Made by a program: the position numbers and the translations under genes
Part shown: positions 36,072-47,158 of the stretch, piece by piece
Layout of the letters: every line of letters starts with the position of its first letter
How positions within the stretch are numbered: position 1 is the first letter of the stretch
From: Bolinopsis microptera
Lineage: Eukaryota; Ctenophora; Tentaculata; Lobata; Bolinopsidae
Assembly (NCBI RefSeq): GCF_026151205.1
Contig: NC_087084.1
Location: 250,001 to 314,000 of the forward strand
Reading direction: 5' to 3'
DNA length: 64,000 bases
The notes under the pieces: generated by a model
What the model saw: only the letters and a program-made list of their open reading frames with translations
Database searches by the model: none
What the model was told of the DNA's origin: nothing

Positions 36072-36509
36072 GACACAAGACTCCATTTAAGAGATAGACC
36101 AACGAAAATACCTTACTCGCGTGAAAGTGGGCTCATATTAATAACGAAACGGTTTTACATAAACGCTAACTATAATATCAACCCTGAAGCTAACCAAAAC
36201 CCTAAGCACAATTCTAAACCCTAAACTGACATTTTACTATAGCCTGTCACCTGTCACGTGACCAAATCAGTTCTTTGCTCACAATAAAACCTCTACGGGG
36301 TAATTCGGACTCGGTCAATATTTAGAACAAATATTTTAGGAGTATCAGCCGTTATATTATTATTAAAAATAAATGCACTTGCGGCACTAATATTTTAAAA
36401 AAAATCAAGATACTTATTTTACTTCGGTGTATTCCAACAGCCACATTGTTACACAAGTGCAACCAGCCAATTACAGGAAGCCGAAGGATTTGTTTTGGCC
36501 AGTGACGGT

Positions 36510-36765
36510 TAAGGTAGTGTGTACCATACTTTCTTCGCCCGAGACTTTGCTGCAATGTGCAGCTCCTCATTTAACCCTCACACCCGATTTCTCGAGTATT
36601 CGGCTGAGTAGACCGGGGGGCTGCATAGACCACTCAGGATCCTTAGCTGAACGTCAACGACGCTCACCCCACGACCAGGCAGACAGTGGGATTCGAACTC
36701 GCAACCTCACGATTACAAAGCTGGCGTTTTAACCAACTGCGCGTTTTAACCAACAGCGCTACCTA
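36510..36765 (-). mobile_element. tRNA-derived SINE
   Basis: On the minus strand a tRNA-like head (36684-36763) has A-box-like GCGCAGTTGGTTAAAACGC, a Thr(TGT)-like anticodon loop (CTTTGTAATC) and a B-box GAGTTCGAATCC. A 17-nt piece of the D-arm is duplicated, and there is no proper acceptor stem, so this is not a working tRNA gene. An unrelated body follows. Its 3' end is uncertain. Confidence 0.75.
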
Positions 36766-37566
36766 TATAATTATAAATATAAGTACAGTGCGAGGCAAGT
36801 AGTTATATATTAGTGCGTTTTATTTTACGTGATACGGACGGCTCAAAATACATTGCATGGTCATGTTAATATCTTGATAATAATAGATAACATGCGATCA
36901 TCACACTTACATCATGTTGCACTTTGCACTTGGAGGATTAAAGTGAGACATAGGTATGTATTTTGACGTGACATGCTAGTAAAACACAAATCATATTGTT
37001 TAGGGTTACTGTTAGAGTTATGATTGTGTTTAGGTTATTGTTAGGGTCAGGGTTGGGGTTAAGGTTTCGGTGAGACCGTTTCTTTCAGTTACTAAACGGT
37101 AAAAACCCAAGCCACATGACAGTACGCGCTGGCAGTGGCTGGTGAATTTATAGTAAAGTCATTATTGTATTTGTCCTGCTGATTTTAACATTGTAAGCCA
37201 ATCAACATGTTTAGACAACAGTAAAACTGTCAGGGTTATAGGGACTCAAAATCTAAAAAGTTTTTGTCAGTTTGTTAAACTTAAATATTAAAATATTTGT
37301 AATTTAAAATTAAATGCTTCATTTTCTCATTATCGATATTGTGATCATTTGAACGATCATAACTTTTGAGTTGTGTTGAGTTTCCTAATGAATGTATGAT
37401 TCGTCCAGGTTTTGAGTGAGAATATTAGCAATAACAAATAAAATATCCCAGCATTTAATAAATACTATTACTTGAACACTTAATATTAGTGTTACCAATT
37501 ACTTGTGTGTTTTGAAACTATTTATTGAAAATTATATCACGTACTGTAACTCTATTTTATTATTAA

Positions 37567-38154
37567 TAGGCGGTGCACGATAAAAATAAACTTGCTCGGA
37601 TTTTCAAAATTTTTGGACCATCGTTTTCTAGAGACTGTGAGAATTTTCACAGTACCAAATTTATCATACCTTTTTGGAATGATCAGTGAGTTTCGCCTAG
37701 GTGCCATATTTGATGGTGCGCGGCTTTTGGAGCAAAATTAGGTGTAAAAGTAGCGTAATTTGACGAAATTCGTTGATTTTTGTCGTATTATTCTGTCATA
37801 TCTTCAGTTCCTGAACATGAATCATGCTGAAAATTTGTCAGAACCTTCCAATCATACTTAACTACCGAACCTAATTTAGTTGAGAGAGATTGGCCTTGAT
37901 TAAGAGGTCTAAAAATGACAAAATAGGTATAAATTCGTTGATAACTCAAATTCTGAGCATCGAAATTGCTCAAACTAAATTAGGTTCAGTAGAAAATAAG
38001 TGTTTACGTAAGCTGACCAAATTTCAACAAAATTGTTATATGGGAAGTATTATAACTTTTCGATTGTTTCCAAAATAATGTGCTGGCCGAAATAAGAGCT
38101 AAAAAACCATTCAATGGTCAGCGCGCGCGTCTTATTGTCGATGGCGCACTGCCT
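37567..38154. mobile_element. hAT-like non-autonomous element, 588 bp, with 8-bp TSD
   Basis: Ends are inverted (TAGGCGGTGCACGATAA; at the right TTATTGTCGATGGCGCACTG then CCT). Flanked by the exact 8-bp repeat ATTATTAA (37559-37566 and 38155-38162). An 8-bp TSD and short TIRs fit the hAT superfamily. No transposase frame is present. Confidence 0.75.
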
Positions 38155-38171
38155 ATTATTAACTAGAAAGC

Positions 38172-38185
38172 TTACCTGGGGACCT
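38172..38185. mobile_element. 14-bp remnant of the MITE-like family between 9-bp repeats
   Basis: TTACCTGGGGACCT, the left end of the 75-81 bp family, lies between exact copies of CTAGAAAGC (38163-38171 and 38186-38194). This looks like an insertion that lost most of its body while keeping its target duplication. Confidence 0.65.
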
Positions 38186-38699
38186 CTAGAAAGCCAGTAG
38201 TTGCAGGGAAAAGGTTAAATAGTATTTTTTGGTAGTCAGTTTTTATCGCATCAAAAAACATCTTCCACAACCGAAGATAAAGACCAATAAAATGTAAAGT
38301 AAAGTTTCTACGATACAGGGGGAGCCGCGCACTCGCGCGCGGCGGGTCATCAGCGTATGACAAAAAAGTATAAGATGGATCAGGTTATAGAAGTGGTAGA
38401 AATTGAGAATGAGTATAGTATATAGTAGGTAGGTAGGTTTTTTGTATGGTGTCACAAGTAAAACATGCATTACCCTCCGCTTACGTTATTTTAATGCATA
38501 TTCTCCGCGCGCAGAGCAGTTATGGTTTCGTCGCAACCTAGATTGCACATAGTTACCCTCCGCATACGTTTGCACGATTTTACGGTTGATTGAATTACAC
38601 TTTAAAATGCGCGGCGCCAAGGATACAATTTGAATTCTATTACATGGTAATTGATTTGAATAACAAGCGATTTCCCGGATCTTATACATGTACTGTTAA

Positions 38700-39606
38700 G
38701 GGGACATATACAAAAAGCTTTTATGCCGTAGCCCTGTTGTTAACTTCATATTAAGAAAGTATACATAAAAACAATAAGATTTAATATATTAAAAGTTATT
38801 TTTGAGAGCACTCACTTTCGAAAAAATAAATATTTATATTTATATTAATTAAAGACACAAAATTTGTAAAAAATGTGTACAATTTGTACAAAATTTATAC
38901 AAGGGGGGACCCTTCGAGCTAGAAAATTATTTAAGACAATTTGTCTTCTAAAATCACTTATTTGGTACTAAAAGATTCGTCTTATCATAATCGAGTGGAT
39001 TACGATTCTGTAAAAATTATTTTTTTAAAACTGAGGCTTTTTGAGTAATACGCATTTTAAGCCTTTAAATCTGCCATTTTTGGCCCTTTTTTACGATGAA
39101 TTTTACTTAGTCGTTTGAGGCCACATTTCATAGCTTAAAACTCAAATCTGAGAAAAATCCTAACCCAAAAAGTTTGATATGATCATCAGCTACACTCACA
39201 AGAATATTTGAAGCGATATCTGCTGACCCGGGTGAATGGTGAAATGTACAACTTTACTTTTAGAAGTAGGCAAAAATTTCAATTTTTCTTTTTTCGACCT
39301 TGTTTGGTCTTCAACTTCGTCATTTATTGTTTAATTATAAAATCCTATCAAGGGCTTCTTGTACAGATTGTAGGTAATGTTCAGTCAAAAATCAGTAAAA
39401 AAAACGTTTAAATTGACTGAAATGGTATTACAGTGACAGACTTCTCAAAATTTCCAAAACTTTCGAAAAAAAAAAATTTATTTTTTCGAAAGTGAGTGCT
39501 CTCAAAAATAATTTTTAATGTATCAAATCTTATTTTTTTATGTATACTTTCTTAATATGAAGTCAACAACAGGGCCACGGCATAAAAGCTTTTTGTATAT
39601 GTCCCC
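38700..39606. mobile_element. piggyBac-like MITE, 907 bp, at a TTAA site
   Basis: About 130-bp terminal inverted repeats start GGGGACATATACAAAAAGC and end in the mirror GTATATGTCCCC, with few mismatches. TTAA flanks both ends (38696-38699, 39607-39610), and the related locus near 31230 has a single TTAA at the matching place. TTAA targeting is the mark of piggyBac. No transposase is encoded. Confidence 0.82.
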
Positions 39607-39644
39607 TTAAGTAGTTCAAGCTTTTCTTTACTTGATCATTGATC

Positions 39645-39719
39645 TTACCTGGGGACCTCAGGCTATCATGTTCATTAATAGAGATTCGGCGGAATGACAG
39701 GCTGAGCACGGCCCAGTAA
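39645..39719. mobile_element. 75-bp MITE-like element with 9-bp TSD
   Basis: TTACCTGGGG...CCCAGTAA, flanked by exact TCATTGATC (39636-39644 and 39720-39728). The related locus at about 31190-31205 shows the site without the element and with one copy of the target. Confidence 0.85.
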
Positions 39720-39889
39720 TCATTGATCATGATGCGGTACAACATACTAACTTTTCGTTTTGTTGTGAGTGCTAGGTGCAACCACCGACTTGGCTCCCGA
39801 TATAATAATGTCAATGATATCAGATATTATATAGTAATCCGTTATATTGTTGAACAAATCATGATGCTGATATTATGTTGAACATGATT

Positions 39890-40533
39890 GTACCTTAAGG
39901 GGGGTGAACCCCCCCCCTTAAGAACGACAAATTTAGTCTACTAATTAGTCTAATTTCAGTGGAGCAAATATGGCATGAATATTATTAAGCTAACATTGTT
40001 TATAATTAATATATGACATCACCGTTCCTAATCCTACTGCACAAAACCGTACCAAAGTCCTATTGCACTTAAAGGGTTAGAGCTCCTCTTGGACATTACA
40101 TTTTTTATCGATCCATCCCAATGCATGCTCTGTTGAAACGGCTGAAGGATCATATCGACATAAACTACGTCGTTACGACAAAAATGGTAAAGTCGAAAAA
40201 AGGTGAAAAAGAAACTGAACAGTGTACTGAAGAACTTATATTACGTATATTAGAAGAACGTATATTAGTGATACAGAGTCACAAACTCTGGATCTGATGT
40301 TATTGAAATTCCTGAGTAATGCATTGCAGCTTAAAGTTAATCTGTAATGCTCAGACGGGGTAGACTAAATTTGTCATTCTTAAAGTAAATGGAATGGAAA
40401 ATGGTCTCGAAAAGTCGAAAAATGTGACTAAAATTGTTGTAGACTAAAAATTTGCGAAATTTGTGACTAAAATTATGGTAACCAAAATTATGGTAACCAA
40501 ATTTATTGTGAACTAAATTTATTGGCCCTAAGG
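39890..40533. mobile_element. Possible TIR insertion of about 640 bp
   Basis: Interrupts homology to 31010-31040. The ends read TACCTTAAGGGG and GGCCCTAAGGTA, so short inverted ends are likely, perhaps with TA as target. Inside is a 24-bp inverted repeat (39918-39941 and 40360-40383). No transposase is seen. Confidence 0.45.
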
Positions 40534-40907
40534 TATTTGATTTATAACACGAAATGGACCATAAATGTTATTATGAGTTACATTACCTACAACGGATTTC
40601 ACGACTACCATTTTATTTAATCTAACAACTTATGTAAACTTGTAAACAACCATTCCTTAATCACATGGCTTTCTTTCTTCAAACTTTTAACTGCATATCA
40701 CCACACAGGCGCAGGCTACGGTTTCCGGTCATTTAACTTTTTAAATTTGAATAATTAACAATGGCAACCCCTCCATTTTGTGCTCTGTAGCGCCCCAAGA
40801 ATGGTGAATGAAGAAGCATTATTTGATATTTAGACGAAAATAAAACAATCGTTAATTGTAATTTTAAATTTTGAAAGGCATGGCAATCCCTACGGTTGAT
40901 GGAAATC

Positions 40908-40988
40908 TTACTTGGGGACCTCAGGCTATTGTTCATAAACATACGAATAGAGGTTAGGCGGAATGACAGGCTGAGCGCGACCAAGTAA
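40908..40988. mobile_element. 81-bp MITE-like element
   Basis: TTACTTGGGGACCTCAGGC...CCAAGTAA. It is flanked by TGGAAATC and TGGAGATC (8-9 bp, one mismatch). The uninterrupted site occurs at 30668-30680 (reverse) and at 32581. Confidence 0.8.
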
Positions 40989-41089
40989 TGGAGATCTAGC
41001 ATCCGCTAACCGGCGCAATTCTTCATCTTGTTGTGGTTAATGTTATTACGTTATATTGAGGGTGACCCCCATTGTCGTTTCACTATAGA

Positions 41090-41370
41090 CTATTCGAAAC
41101 CCTAACCCTCTAATCTGATTCCAACCCTAAGCCTAACCCAATCTCTAACAAAATCTTATGCTGAAACTCTAACCGTAACGAGAAATTAAACCAACTTTCT
41201 TAAATGGTCATATTACGTGTGACGTGATCGAGACAGTTTTTCGCCAATATTTCGCCAGGGGACCAGGGTGATTCGGAATCCGCGTCCGAAAATACATAGA
41301 TTCAAGTTAGTCTCAATTGTCGGGGGCTCTCTTAGAAAAATATCGAAGATCGACTGTAGAGTGATTTAGC
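41090..41370. repeat. Dispersed repeat shared with 55455-55740
   Basis: Both copies have AACCCTAA-rich starts, a block with GTGATCGAGACAGTTTTTCG, then GATTCGGAATC and a block ending AGAGT(G/A)ATTTAGCA. Same orientation, about 75% alike by eye. The family is unknown. A looser match lies near 36240-36320. Confidence 0.6.
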
Positions 41371-41394
41371 AAGCTCGCCATTTTTGGTTTCAGC

Positions 41395-41480
41395 CCTGTC
41401 TCCATTTTCTATTGGTTTCAGCCCTGTCTCAATTTTTATTGGTTTCAGCCCTGTCTCCATTTTCTATTAGCATTGGTTTT
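41395..41480. repeat. Three-copy repeat of about 35 bp
   Basis: Three copies of GGTTTCAGCCCTGTCTCCAT with a TTTCTATT tail. Confidence 0.8.
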
Positions 41481-41751
41481 AGTCCCTGGCCATACTACCA
41501 CAATAAGCTAATGCTAATAGTTTAGAAATTATAATTATGGCAATGAATCATTGCATTGCTATCAGTATCCATATTCAACCATCAACATATTTTTCAGTAA
41601 TTTTTTGCAACACTGATTTTGTTGATCATTATTGTATTATATTGGGCTTGTTTTGTTAAGATTTTGCAATCTAAACATTGTGATAATTGTTACGCACTGT
41701 GTAATACACAGCCCTGATCAAGTTAGACACCATTCCATCCTCTACAATAAA

Positions 41752-41920
41752 ATGGATTATAAAGAATCTTCAGTTGCTAGGTTACAGCTGCAAGGTTCCA
41801 GCTCAGAATCACCACAAAACTGGAGACCTGATGTTCGTGGAAACATTTTGTTCTTGACAACTCTGAGAGTTAAGGAAAGTGCTGACTGGAAGGTAATTTA
41901 TGAATATGTTTATTTACCAG
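41752..41920 (+). CDS. Small two-exon gene, exon 1
   Basis: ATG at 41752 in the context AAAATGG, donor TTACCAG|GTAGCT, phase 1. It encodes a Ser/Gln-rich start, NWRPDVRGNILFLTTLRV, then ADWKVIYEYVYLPG. The nearer donor (GGAAG|GTAATT) would break the frame of exon 2. The end of this exon (AATATGTTTATTTACCAG) plus its donor is the unit of the following array. Function unknown. The frame also opens upstream, to 41632 or beyond an acceptor near 41710, so the start is provisional. Confidence 0.55.
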
Positions 41921-43959
41921 GTAGCTACTAAATATGTTTATTTGACCAGGTAGCTACTGATAATGTTTATTTGACCAGGTAGCTACTGAATATGTTTATT
42001 TGACCAGGTAGCTACTGAATATGTTTATTTGACCAGGTAGCTACTGAATATGTTTATTTGACCAGGTAGCTACTGAATATGTTTATTTGACCAGGTAGCT
42101 ACTGAATATGTTTATTTGACCAGGTAGCTACTGAATATGTTTATTTGATCAGGTAGCTACTGAATATGTTTATTTGACCAGGTAGCTACTGAATATGTTT
42201 ATTTGACCAGGTAGCTACTGAATATGTTTATTTGACCAGGTAGCTACTGAATATGTTTATTTGACCAGGTAGCTACTGAATATGTTTATTTGACCAGGTA
42301 GCTACTGAATATGTTTATTTGACCAGGTAGCTACTGAATATGTTTATTTGACCAGGTAGCTACTGAATATGTTTATTTGATCAGGTAGCTACTGAATATG
42401 TTTATTTGACCAGGTAGCTACTGAATATGTTTATTTGATCAGGTAGCTACTGAATATGTTTATTTGACCAGGTAGCTACTGAATATGTTTATTTGACCAG
42501 GTAGCTACTGGATATGTTTATTTGACCAGGTAGCTACTGAATATGTTTATTTGACCAGGTAGCTACTGAATATGTCTATTTGATCAGGTAGCTACTGAAT
42601 ATGTTTATTTGACCAGGTAACGACTGAATATGTTTATTTGACCAGGTAGCTACTGAATATGTTTATTTGACCAGGTAGCTACTGAATATGTTTATTTGAC
42701 CAGGTAGCTACTGAATATGTTTATTTGACCAGGTAGCTACTGAATATGTTTATTTGACCAGGTAGCTACTGAATATGTTTATTTGACCAGGTAGCTACTG
42801 AATATGTTTATTTGACCAGGTAACTACTGAATATGTTTATTTGACCAGGTAGCTACTGAATATGTTTATTTGACCAGGTAACTACTGAATATGTTTATTT
42901 GACCAGGTAGCTACTGAATATGTTTATTTGACCAAATAACTACTGAATATGTTTATTTGACCACGTAGCTACTGAATATGTTTATTTGATCAGGTAGCTA
43001 CTGAATATGTTTATTTGACCAGGTAGCTACTGAATATGTTTATTTGACCAGGTAGCTACTGGATATGTTTATTTGACCAGGTAGCTACTGAATATGTTTA
43101 TTTGACCAGGTAACGACTGAATATGTTTATTTGACCAGGTAGCTACTGAATATGTTTATTTGACCAGGTAGCTACTGAATATGTTTATTTGACCAGGTAG
43201 CTACTGAATATGTTTATTTGACCAGGTAGCTACTGAATATGTTTATTTGACCGGGTAGCTACTGAATATGTTTATTTGACCAGGTAGCTACTGAATATGT
43301 TTATTTGACCAGGTAGCTACTGAATATGTTTATTTGATCAGGTAACTACTGAATATGTTCATTTGACCAGGTAGCTACTGAATATGTTTATTTGACCAGG
43401 TAGCTACTGAATATGTTTATTTGACCAGGTAGCTACTGAATATGTTTATTTGACCAGGTAGCTACTGAATATGTTTATTTGACCAGGTAGCTACTGAATA
43501 TGTTTATTAGACCAGGTAGCTACTGGATATGTTTATTTGACCAGGTAGCTACTGAATATGTTTATTTGACCAGGTAGCTACTGAATATGTATATTTGACC
43601 AGGTAGCTACTGAATATGTTTATTTGACCAGGTAGCTACTGAATATGTCTATTTGACCAGGTAGCTACTGAATATGTTTATTTGACCAGGTAGCTACTGA
43701 ATATGTTTATTTGACCAGGTAGCTACTGAATATGTTTATTTGACCAGATAACTACTGAATATGTTTATTAGACCAGGTAGCTACTGAATATGTTTATTTG
43801 ACCAGGTAGCTACTGAATATGTTTATTTGACCAGGTAGCTACTGAATATGTTTATTTGACCAGGTAGCTACTGAATATGTTTATTTGACCAGGTAGCTAC
43901 TGAATATGTTTATTTGATCAGGTAGCTACTGAATATGTTTATTTGACCAGGTAGCTACT
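41921..43959 (+). repeat. 29-bp array of exon end plus donor, part 1
   Basis: About 70 copies of AATATGTTTATTTGACCAG followed by GTAGCTACTG. The unit is the end of the upstream exon with one added G, and its donor. Reading past the first donor gives GGT AGC TAC TAA, a stop. The array resumes at 47159 after a LINE. Confidence 0.97.
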
Positions 43960-46900
43960 ATATAAACATATATAAACAAAAGCTCTAAGAAACAGATAGT
44001 AAACAAAGTAAACATTTCTGTCCCCTAATCTTTCTCAAACAAAAGTCATGCAATTTGCATACTTCTCCATTTAACTCTATTCTGAGCAATTAACGTTAAA
44101 TAGTCCAAATCACATAAATTATTTAACGATAATTTTCGGACACTAAGGTCGTGTAGAATCAGTGAGAAAAGGTTTGACTGCGGTCTTCCACGCCGCCCTT
44201 GAAGCTGTAAGGTGTTGACAGCAAAAACAAGCGACGAATAGGCTGGGCCATCTGTAGGCCCACGCAGTACATGTCCGAGCATCCTCCACCGACTACGAGC
44301 CACTTTAGCTGACAATGGTTCACTATTGCAGCGTTTATACAAGTTCTTGTTGGAGATGATGTGAGGGTATTTGTAATTCAAAATTGATCGCAGATGACGT
44401 CTGTGAGCAATATCTAGTTTTTCCAATACTGATTTAGGGGCAGCCCAGCAAGATGAATTGTACATTAAAACGGATACTACCAGAGCCTCATACAACAGAA
44501 GCCTCTTGCTCAGAGGGATCTTATGGTTCCAAGCTTTCTTGTATTTGTTAAACGCGGCATATCCCAGACATATCCTTCTAGAGATGTCCTCCTTACTACA
44601 AAGCATGGAGCCAAGCGTGATACTCTTTCTCCAGAGCTCGTTCCCTGCAATTGGCTTACCCTGATCGTCTTTAGCTCCCTTTTCAGCTAGGTACACATGA
44701 GTGAAATCAGTTTTGTCTTCGTTAACGAAGAGATTCCAATCTTTAAGGACTTCTGTTGCAATAGGCAACAGCTCCCTCAAATTGTCTTCATCTTCATCAT
44801 TGAAGTCGATATCATCAGCATACTCACTGTCAAGTGGAAGACCAATATCGGTGATAGGTGGGTTAGGCCTATTCGTTGCAGTTTCAAGCCTGTTACGGAG
44901 GTCACGCAAGGCACCCGCTAAGACAAGTGTGAACAAGCATCCAGACAGACAGTCACCTTGGAATGCACCGAGAAAACTCTGGAATTCAGCAGACAGTGTA
45001 CCGTTGATGTTGACTTTGAGCTTGGTGTTGGAAAGCAAAAGTCTTACCAAACGGACTTCGTCATCATCACAGCCACACTCAACAAGAAGATCGAGGATGG
45101 TAGATCGTCGTATAGTGTCAAAGGCACTAGACATGTCGATCCCCATACGATGGTATTCCCACCTCTTCCTCTGGACAACTGATAACATCACACGCTGGCA
45201 CCATACAATGTCAGCACATGATCTACCCTGCTTGTAAGCACATTGCCATGGACCAGTGAAGGCATTGACTTTATTCTCAATTCTCTTCAAGGTTGCCATT
45301 GAAAGAATCTTTCTAACAGCATTTGAGAGAGTGAGGGGTCGTAGATTCTTCACTGGACCAATGGGCTTATTTGGCTTCTGTAAGGGGGTAATGTTTGCCT
45401 GTCCAATGGGGTCAAGGTAGGAATTGGTCTCGAAGCTTCTATTGATAATGTCTGCAAAACGTCTGTGTACTGATCCAGTAGAATACTCGAGAAGCTCATT
45501 AGGAATCCCATCTGGGCCGTTAGCTCGACCATTTTTGAGACTTCTAGCAGCTGATCCGATTTCTTCACTAGTGAATGGCTTAACTAGTGGGCGAGGAGGT
45601 CCTACAAAAGGTTCTAAAGGTGCTTCATCACGAGTAAGTTGTTGCTCAAGGTACTTAGCAACTACGGCAGCTTTACCAGTGTCTGTTGCAATATTGCACC
45701 CTTGCTCATCATGAACACCAATACTAGAAGGGGCTTTACTTTTAGGTAAGTTCAGGGTTCGAACAGCTTCAAACATTTTCTTACTATCTGTTGTTGAACT
45801 GATGGTATTACAGATAGCATCAGCAGCAGCTGATCGTATGTTAGAAAGTCTCTGCTTGATCTGATTGGTGAGGCAGTTAATAGATGATCTAAGTGAGGTT
45901 CTGTCTAAAGACTGGTTATCATTAAGCTGCTGTCTCAACAAGTAACGCTGGCTAGATAAGTTTTTCACCTCATCATCGTCGCTGCGATTACGTTTCCTGT
46001 GTCTGATGACACCAATTGACGATTTTGCAGCATCCTTTATGGACTCAAGTAAGCCATTCAAGTCTGAATTTGGATCCAGAGCAGAAACAGTGTTACTTAA
46101 GTTATCATCTAAGGATTGACGATATTTCACCTGAATGGTGGGGTTCGAGGTGAGTTCAGAGGTGTTGAACTTTAAGGATGACTTGGAGTTGCGTTTATAG
46201 CAAAGACAGATGTCCTTAAAGTCTACTCTAGTGACAACAAATCTGTGATCAGAGTATGTCAAGGTGCCTGCATAAGATCTAGAATCTTGTAGCATTGGCT
46301 TCGACCTACTTCGACACAGGATGAAATCGATCTGAGAATAGACCGGGATCGTCTTTTTACTATTTCGCCCGGCACTCCAGTCCTTCCTCCAGCCAGTGTA
46401 GGTGGTCGTATGTCGAGCAGGATGATAAAAACCAGTGTTGGAGGCAAAGAGGTCAAATTCTGATAACAAGTCTAACAAGTTTTCTCCCATATCGTTGCGC
46501 AAACCCATACCATGTTTACCCATGAAACGACCAAAACCAAAGTCCTTATCTGAAGCAGTCATTTTTCCCAACTTTGAATTAAAATCTCCCAAAACAAATA
46601 TCTCAACATTAGCAGGGACGTTTAGAGCGTCCCTAACTTGGCCGTAAAAATTAATCAACAGTTGTTGATCATTTTCTGCAAGTTTCTTGTGTGGCCCATA
46701 TACATTGACCACCCTACATTTGATAAATTTTCCAGATTTTGTAGGGAGTTCTAGGTCCAAAAAGCTTACTCGATCACTGATACTGTTCCAGCATACCACA
46801 TAGTCAATAAATCGGGGACTGATAACAAAACCGAGTCCATAGTGCCGGCCATTTTTCTGCTCAAACAATAATAGTTTGTATCCGTTGCTAAGACTGCAAG

Positions 46901-47158
46901 AATCCGGTTTTACAACCTTAGTCTCCTGAATAGCGCAGATATCTATGCCGTACCGTAGACAATCGGTACCCAGTTGCTCCCGTTTGCTGTGGATGTCGTC
47001 TGGATCATCACAAGAACCGAGGCCACGTATGTTAAAGGTGGCGAAGCTGATGAGGAGTGTAGCAAACAGGGATCGTCCTGTAGCTGAGGTAAACATTACG
47101 GAGGGCGATGTTGTCGTCTCTCCGCCGCTGGCGTCTCTCCGCCGCTGGCGTTACCCGT
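43960..47158 (-). mobile_element. Full-length LINE (3.2 kb) inserted in the 29-bp array
   Basis: Bounded by AGGTAGCTACT at 43949-43959 and 47159-47169, which can be an 11-bp target duplication (the array itself carries this motif). The element has a 5' leader of about 60 nt with a doubled TCTCCGCCGCTGGCG, one long ORF and a 3' trailer of only about 86 nt without a poly(A) run, ending in an AT-rich TATATG-type tail. The size and short trailer fit RTE-type elements. Confidence 0.88.
44046..47096 (-). CDS. LINE ORF: AP endonuclease plus reverse transcriptase, 1016 aa
   Basis: An intact frame from ATG to TGA. The endonuclease spans residues about 15-300: FATFNIRG, AIQETK (catalytic Glu near 58), VVNVYGP, LGDFNSK (near 169-175) and SDHRF (near 282). 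The reverse transcriptase spans about 500-830: GPDGIPNELL, LRPLTLSN, GIDMSSAFD, FQGDCLSG and YADD (about 759-762) with the catalytic Asp pair. The C-terminus has RWRMLGHVLR, also seen in the broken copy at 15995-16346. It nicks DNA and copies its RNA at the nick (target-primed reverse transcription). All key residues are present, so the copy may be recent or active. RTE-like is my best guess for the clade; the APE-type LINE call itself is firm. Confidence 0.93.
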   Translation of the reverse strand: MFTSATGRSLFATLLISFATFNIRGLGSCDDPDDIHSKREQLGTDCLRYGIDICAIQETKVVKPDSCSLSNGYKLLLFEQKNGRHYGLGFVISPRFIDYVVCWNSISDRVSFLDLELPTKSGKFIKCRVVNVYGPHKKLAENDQQLLINFYGQVRDALNVPANVEIFVLGDFNSKLGKMTASDKDFGFGRFMGKHGMGLRNDMGENLLDLLSEFDLFASNTGFYHPARHTTTYTGWRKDWSAGRNSKKTIPVYSQIDFILCRSRSKPMLQDSRSYAGTLTYSDHRFVVTRVDFKDICLCYKRNSKSSLKFNTSELTSNPTIQVKYRQSLDDNLSNTVSALDPNSDLNGLLESIKDAAKSSIGVIRHRKRNRSDDDEVKNLSSQRYLLRQQLNDNQSLDRTSLRSSINCLTNQIKQRLSNIRSAAADAICNTISSTTDSKKMFEAVRTLNLPKSKAPSSIGVHDEQGCNIATDTGKAAVVAKYLEQQLTRDEAPLEPFVGPPRPLVKPFTSEEIGSAARSLKNGRANGPDGIPNELLEYSTGSVHRRFADIINRSFETNSYLDPIGQANITPLQKPNKPIGPVKNLRPLTLSNAVRKILSMATLKRIENKVNAFTGPWQCAYKQGRSCADIVWCQRVMLSVVQRKRWEYHRMGIDMSSAFDTIRRSTILDLLVECGCDDDEVRLVRLLLSNTKLKVNINGTLSAEFQSFLGAFQGDCLSGCLFTLVLAGALRDLRNRLETATNRPNPPITDIGLPLDSEYADDIDFNDEDEDNLRELLPIATEVLKDWNLFVNEDKTDFTHVYLAEKGAKDDQGKPIAGNELWRKSITLGSMLCSKEDISRRICLGYAAFNKYKKAWNHKIPLSKRLLLYEALVVSVLMYNSSCWAAPKSVLEKLDIAHRRHLRSILNYKYPHIISNKNLYKRCNSEPLSAKVARSRWRMLGHVLRGPTDGPAYSSLVFAVNTLQLQGRRGRPQSNLFSLILHDLSVRKLSLNNLCDLDYLTLIAQNRVKWRSMQIA

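Larger units (their letters stand above)
38488..41023 (-). mobile_element. Second copy of the 30643 element, broken by nested insertions
   Basis: Segments at 38488-38690, 39611-39890 and 40535-41023 match 30643-31390 in reverse order. Between them lie a piggyBac-like element, a 75-bp MITE-like element, a possible TIR insertion at 39890-40533 and an 81-bp MITE-like element. The first copy supplies the empty-site sequence for each insertion. Confidence 0.7.

Noticed and set aside
36427-36732. 101-codon plus-strand frame
   Set aside because: Runs antisense through the tRNA-derived SINE.
36684-36763. Functional tRNA-Thr gene
   Set aside because: The D-arm is duplicated and the acceptor stem does not close; better explained as a SINE head.
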